9,215 nt of DNA from Kiritimatiellia bacterium (GTDB lineage: Bacteria; Verrucomicrobiota; Kiritimatiellia; UBA8416): assembly GCA_007126175.1 (NCBI GenBank), contig SLBU01000092.1:1-9215 (forward strand), written 5' to 3'. How positions within the stretch are numbered: the stretch's first letter is position 1; every line of letters begins with the position of its first letter. Below, piece after piece: positions 7,640 through 9,215 of this stretch. Both the position numbers and the translations under genes were made by a program. The notes beneath the pieces were generated by a model. The model had not been told where the DNA came from and did no database searches. It worked only from the letters and a program-made list of their open reading frames with translations.

Positions 7640-8290
7640 TTGGGACAAAAAATCAATCCGATAGGACTGCGCGTAGCGGTAGACAAGGACTGGCGTTCGC
7701 GTTGGTTTGCCACGAAGCGCACGTATGGCACGTTGTTAAGTGAGGATTTAGCGATTCGGGACATCGTCAAGAGTCGTCTGGAGAGTGCGTCGCTGGCGCG
7801 TGTTGACATTGAGCGGTATGCGAACCGTGTACGCGTGAGTCTGCACACGGCGCGGCCGGGGGCGGTGATCGGGCGCAAGGGGCAGGAATTGGAAAAGATG
7901 CGCCTGCAAATTGCGAAGATGACGGGCAAGGAAATTTATATTGAGATCCAGGAGATTCGCGACCCGGATTGCAACGCGCAGTTGGTTGCCGAGAACATTG
8001 CGATGCAAATGGAGCGGCGCGTTTCGTTCCGTCGCGCAATGAAGCGTGCGATCAAGATGGCGATGGATCTGGGTGCGGACGGGATCAAGATCCGCTGCGC
8101 GGGGCGTTTGGGCGGGTCTGAGTTGGCGCGGGTGACATGGGACAAGGAAGGAAAGATTCCGCTTCACACGTTACGTGCGAATATTGAGTATGGTTTTGCA
8201 GAAGCAGCCACAACGGCAGGGCGAATCGGGGTGAAGGTCTGGATTTGCAAGAAGCCCGCAGACAAGGTTGCAAAAGGTAAAAGGCGATAA
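7640..8290 (+). CDS. rpsC: 30S ribosomal protein uS3 (S3)
   Basis: uS3 forms part of the mRNA entry channel of the 30S subunit and contributes to its helicase activity. The 216-residue product starts GQKINPIGLRV after the initiator, has an N-terminal KH domain with the GxxG loop GRKG (78-81), and a C-terminal domain with RRAMKRAIKMAMDLGADGIKI and EGKIPLHTLRANIEYGFAEA. The start is TTG beyond reasonable doubt: the conserved GQKINPIG follows it directly, AGGAGGAG lies 6 bases upstream, and an in-frame TAG at 7625-7627 excludes any upstream alternative. At 216 residues it lacks the longer C-terminal tail seen in some species. Confidence 0.98.
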   Translation: MGQKINPIGLRVAVDKDWRSRWFATKRTYGTLLSEDLAIRDIVKSRLESASLARVDIERYANRVRVSLHTARPGAVIGRKGQELEKMRLQIAKMTGKEIYIEIQEIRDPDCNAQLVAENIAMQMERRVSFRRAMKRAIKMAMDLGADGIKIRCAGRLGGSELARVTWDKEGKIPLHTLRANIEYGFAEAATTAGRIGVKVWICKKPADKVAKGKRR

Positions 8291-8308
8291 GAGAGGAGCG
8301 GTGCAGCA

Positions 8309-8725
8309 ATGCCGTTGATGCCAAAGAGGACAAAGCACCGTAAGGTGATGAAGGGGAGCCGCGCAGGTTTCACTAAGGCGGGAGCCACGGTGGAGTTTGG
8401 CGAGTACGGTTTAAAGAGTATGGATCGCGGGTGGCTCAAGGCGACCCAGATCGAAGCCTGCCGCGTGGCCATCAACCGCCACATGAAGCGTCGTGGCAAG
8501 TTGTGGATTCGGGTGTTTCCGGACAAGCCGATCACAACGAAACCGATTGAAGTCCGGATGGGTAAGGGCAAGGGTAACCCGGAATACTGGGTTGCGGTTG
8601 TGAGGCCTGGTCGCGTGCTGTTTGAGATCGGTGGCGTGACCGAGGCGATGGCACGGTCGGCTTTGCGTCTAGCGGATGCCAAGTTGGGCCTGCGAACGCG
8701 TCTGGTAAAGCGCGGCGAGAATTAA
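8309..8725 (+). CDS. rplP: 50S ribosomal protein uL16 (L16)
   Basis: uL16 is a late assembly protein that contacts A-site tRNA near the peptidyl transferase centre. The 138-residue product matches the family: MPKRTKHRK near the start, [23 protein letters not shown], then [35 protein letters not shown] and a C-terminal helix region [14 protein letters not shown]. Arg83 in VRMGKGKG corresponds to Arg81 of E. coli, the residue hydroxylated by YcfD/RoxA. AGGAG (8294-8298) lies 10 bases before the first ATG. An in-frame ATG at 8318 (residue 4) is a possible but less well supported start, since the extra MPL has no strong counterpart in many homologues. Confidence 0.97.
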   Translation: MPLMPKRTKHRKVMKGSRAGFTKAGATVEFGEYGLKSMDRGWLKATQIEACRVAINRHMKRRGKLWIRVFPDKPITTKPIEVRMGKGKGNPEYWVAVVRPGRVLFEIGGVTEAMARSALRLADAKLGLRTRLVKRGEN

Positions 8726-8749
8726 CGAAGTGGTAATGGGAATAAGATC

Positions 8750-8956
8750 ATGAAGGCAGCCGAGATTCGGGATCGCAGCACGGAAGAGTTGCTGGGCCTG
8801 CTGGAAGAGAAACGGCAGGCGTTGTTTGAGCTTGAGGTTCGGAAGGGTGTGGCTGATGAAGCCAGCAACCCGCTATTGGCGCGTACTTTGCGCCGTACGA
8901 TGGCCCGAATCCAGACAGTTATGAAGGAGCGGGAAAGTGAGCAGCGTCATGGATGA
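8750..8956 (+). CDS. rpmC: 50S ribosomal protein uL29 (L29)
   Basis: uL29 is a small two-helix protein near the tunnel exit, next to uL23. The 68-residue product is helical and highly charged, beginning MKAAEIRDRSTEELLGLLEEKRQ and carrying the family segment ELEVRKGVADEASNPLLARTLRRTMARIQTVMKE. It has the expected length and position between rplP and rpsQ. Its ribosome binding site is weak (a GGGA/AATAAG stretch just upstream), so it may rely on coupling with rplP 24 bases earlier. Its 3' end overlaps rpsQ and contains the rpsQ ribosome binding site. Confidence 0.94.
   Translation: MKAAEIRDRSTEELLGLLEEKRQALFELEVRKGVADEASNPLLARTLRRTMARIQTVMKERESEQRHG
8924..8929 (+). promoter_or_regulatory. rpsQ: Ribosome binding site that decides the rpsQ start
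   Basis: AAGGAG lies inside rpmC, 7 bases before an in-frame GTG (8937) but 19 bases before the ATG at 8949. The spacing favours initiation at GTG. No comparable motif precedes the ATG. Confidence 0.55.
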
Positions 8957-9215
8957 GCAAGTTACACCATCGCGGGGGCGCCGCAAAACGGTGAGTGGCG
9001 TGGTCAAGAGTCGCAGTGGGGATAAGACGATTGTGGTGGAGACGGAAGTGCGTAAGGCGCATCCGATTTACGGCAAGACCACGCGGCAGCGCAGTCGGTT
9101 TCATGCGCATGATGAACAGAATGAGGCAGCCGTGGGCGATCAGGTCACGATAACCGAGGCGCGCCCGTTGAGTCGGTTGAAACGCTGGCGTTTGTTGCGC
9201 ATCAATCAAAAGGCC
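8937..9215 (+). CDS. rpsQ: 30S ribosomal protein uS17 (S17), 3' end outside window
   Basis: uS17 is a primary 16S rRNA binding protein of OB-fold type in the 30S body. From GTG 8937 the frame stays open to the last base (93 codons, no stop), so the end is cut by the window edge. Family landmarks are GRRKTVSGVVKSRSGDKTIVV, then KAHPIYGKTTRQRSRFHAHDE, AVGDQVTI and ETRPLS-like EARPLSRLKRWRLLRI. The start is ambiguous: GTG 8937 has AAGGAG at the right distance and gives MSSVMDEQV, whereas ATG 8949 gives MDEQV with no good binding site. Either way the gene overlaps rpmC (20 or 8 bases), implying translational coupling. The next gene would be expected to be rplN. Confidence 0.93.
   Translation, partial: MSSVMDEQVTPSRGRRKTVSGVVKSRSGDKTIVVETEVRKAHPIYGKTTRQRSRFHAHDEQNEAAVGDQVTITEARPLSRLKRWRLLRINQKA

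Noticed and set aside
7618..7746. Short + strand reading frame of about 41 codons from the ATG at 7618, overlapping the start of rpsC in another frame.
   Set aside because: No ribosome binding site, no similarity recognised, and it covers the rpsC Shine-Dalgarno; considered a chance frame.
1..9215. Mobile elements, CRISPR arrays, defence systems, tRNA or other RNA genes hidden among the housekeeping genes.
   Set aside because: All coding space is accounted for by conserved genes with gaps of 63 bases or fewer; I see no direct repeats, terminal inverted repeats or tRNA-like folds.

Overview
This window is an ordinary, densely packed bacterial transcription and translation cluster, with every gene on the + strand. 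In order it holds the 3' end of rpoC, then rpsL, rpsG, fusA, rpsJ, rplC, rplD, rplW, rplB, rpsS, rplV, rpsC, rplP, rpmC and the start of rpsQ, which runs off the right edge. That is the rpoC tail joined to a str operon (S12, S7, EF-G) and then directly to the S10 operon (uS10 to uS17). The gene products would work together in RNA polymerase, in both ribosomal subunits and in translocation. There are no tRNA or rRNA genes, CRISPR arrays, insertion sequences or long repeats, and no gap of even 100 bases.

The organism is a bacterium of moderately high GC content. The RpoC tail has a stretch resembling the SI3 (sandwich-barrel hybrid) insert just before its ITGGLPRV segment, which argues against Firmicutes and Actinobacteria. 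The uL23 motif VNTMNYEGKKKRQRT, the uS7 segment QVPVEISNRRQLALALRWL and the general look of uL29 and uS17 fit my recollection of Verrucomicrobiota (Opitutales or Puniceicoccales type). This assignment rests on memory of family sequences, not a search, and is only moderately secure.

Layout: 1-1101 is the rpoC 3' end. A 63-base AT-richer gap (1102-1164) holds a plausible promoter and a small hairpin. The str block follows (1165-4205). rpsJ starts 7 bases after fusA with no tuf gene between. The S10 block then runs to the end with gaps of 49 bases or fewer and two overlaps (rplC/rplD by 4 bases, rpmC/rpsQ by about 20 or 8 depending on the start chosen). fusA and rpsC use TTG starts, and rpsQ probably uses GTG. 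The tight spacing implies extensive co-transcription and translational coupling.

I did not find an undescribed system. The one observation that deserves real attention is EF-G. Its GTPase domain, domain III and domain V look canonical, but both loops at the tip of domain IV, the part that enters the decoding centre during translocation, depart from the near-universal bacterial sequence. The other notes concern start-codon choice, gene order and small intergenic structures.
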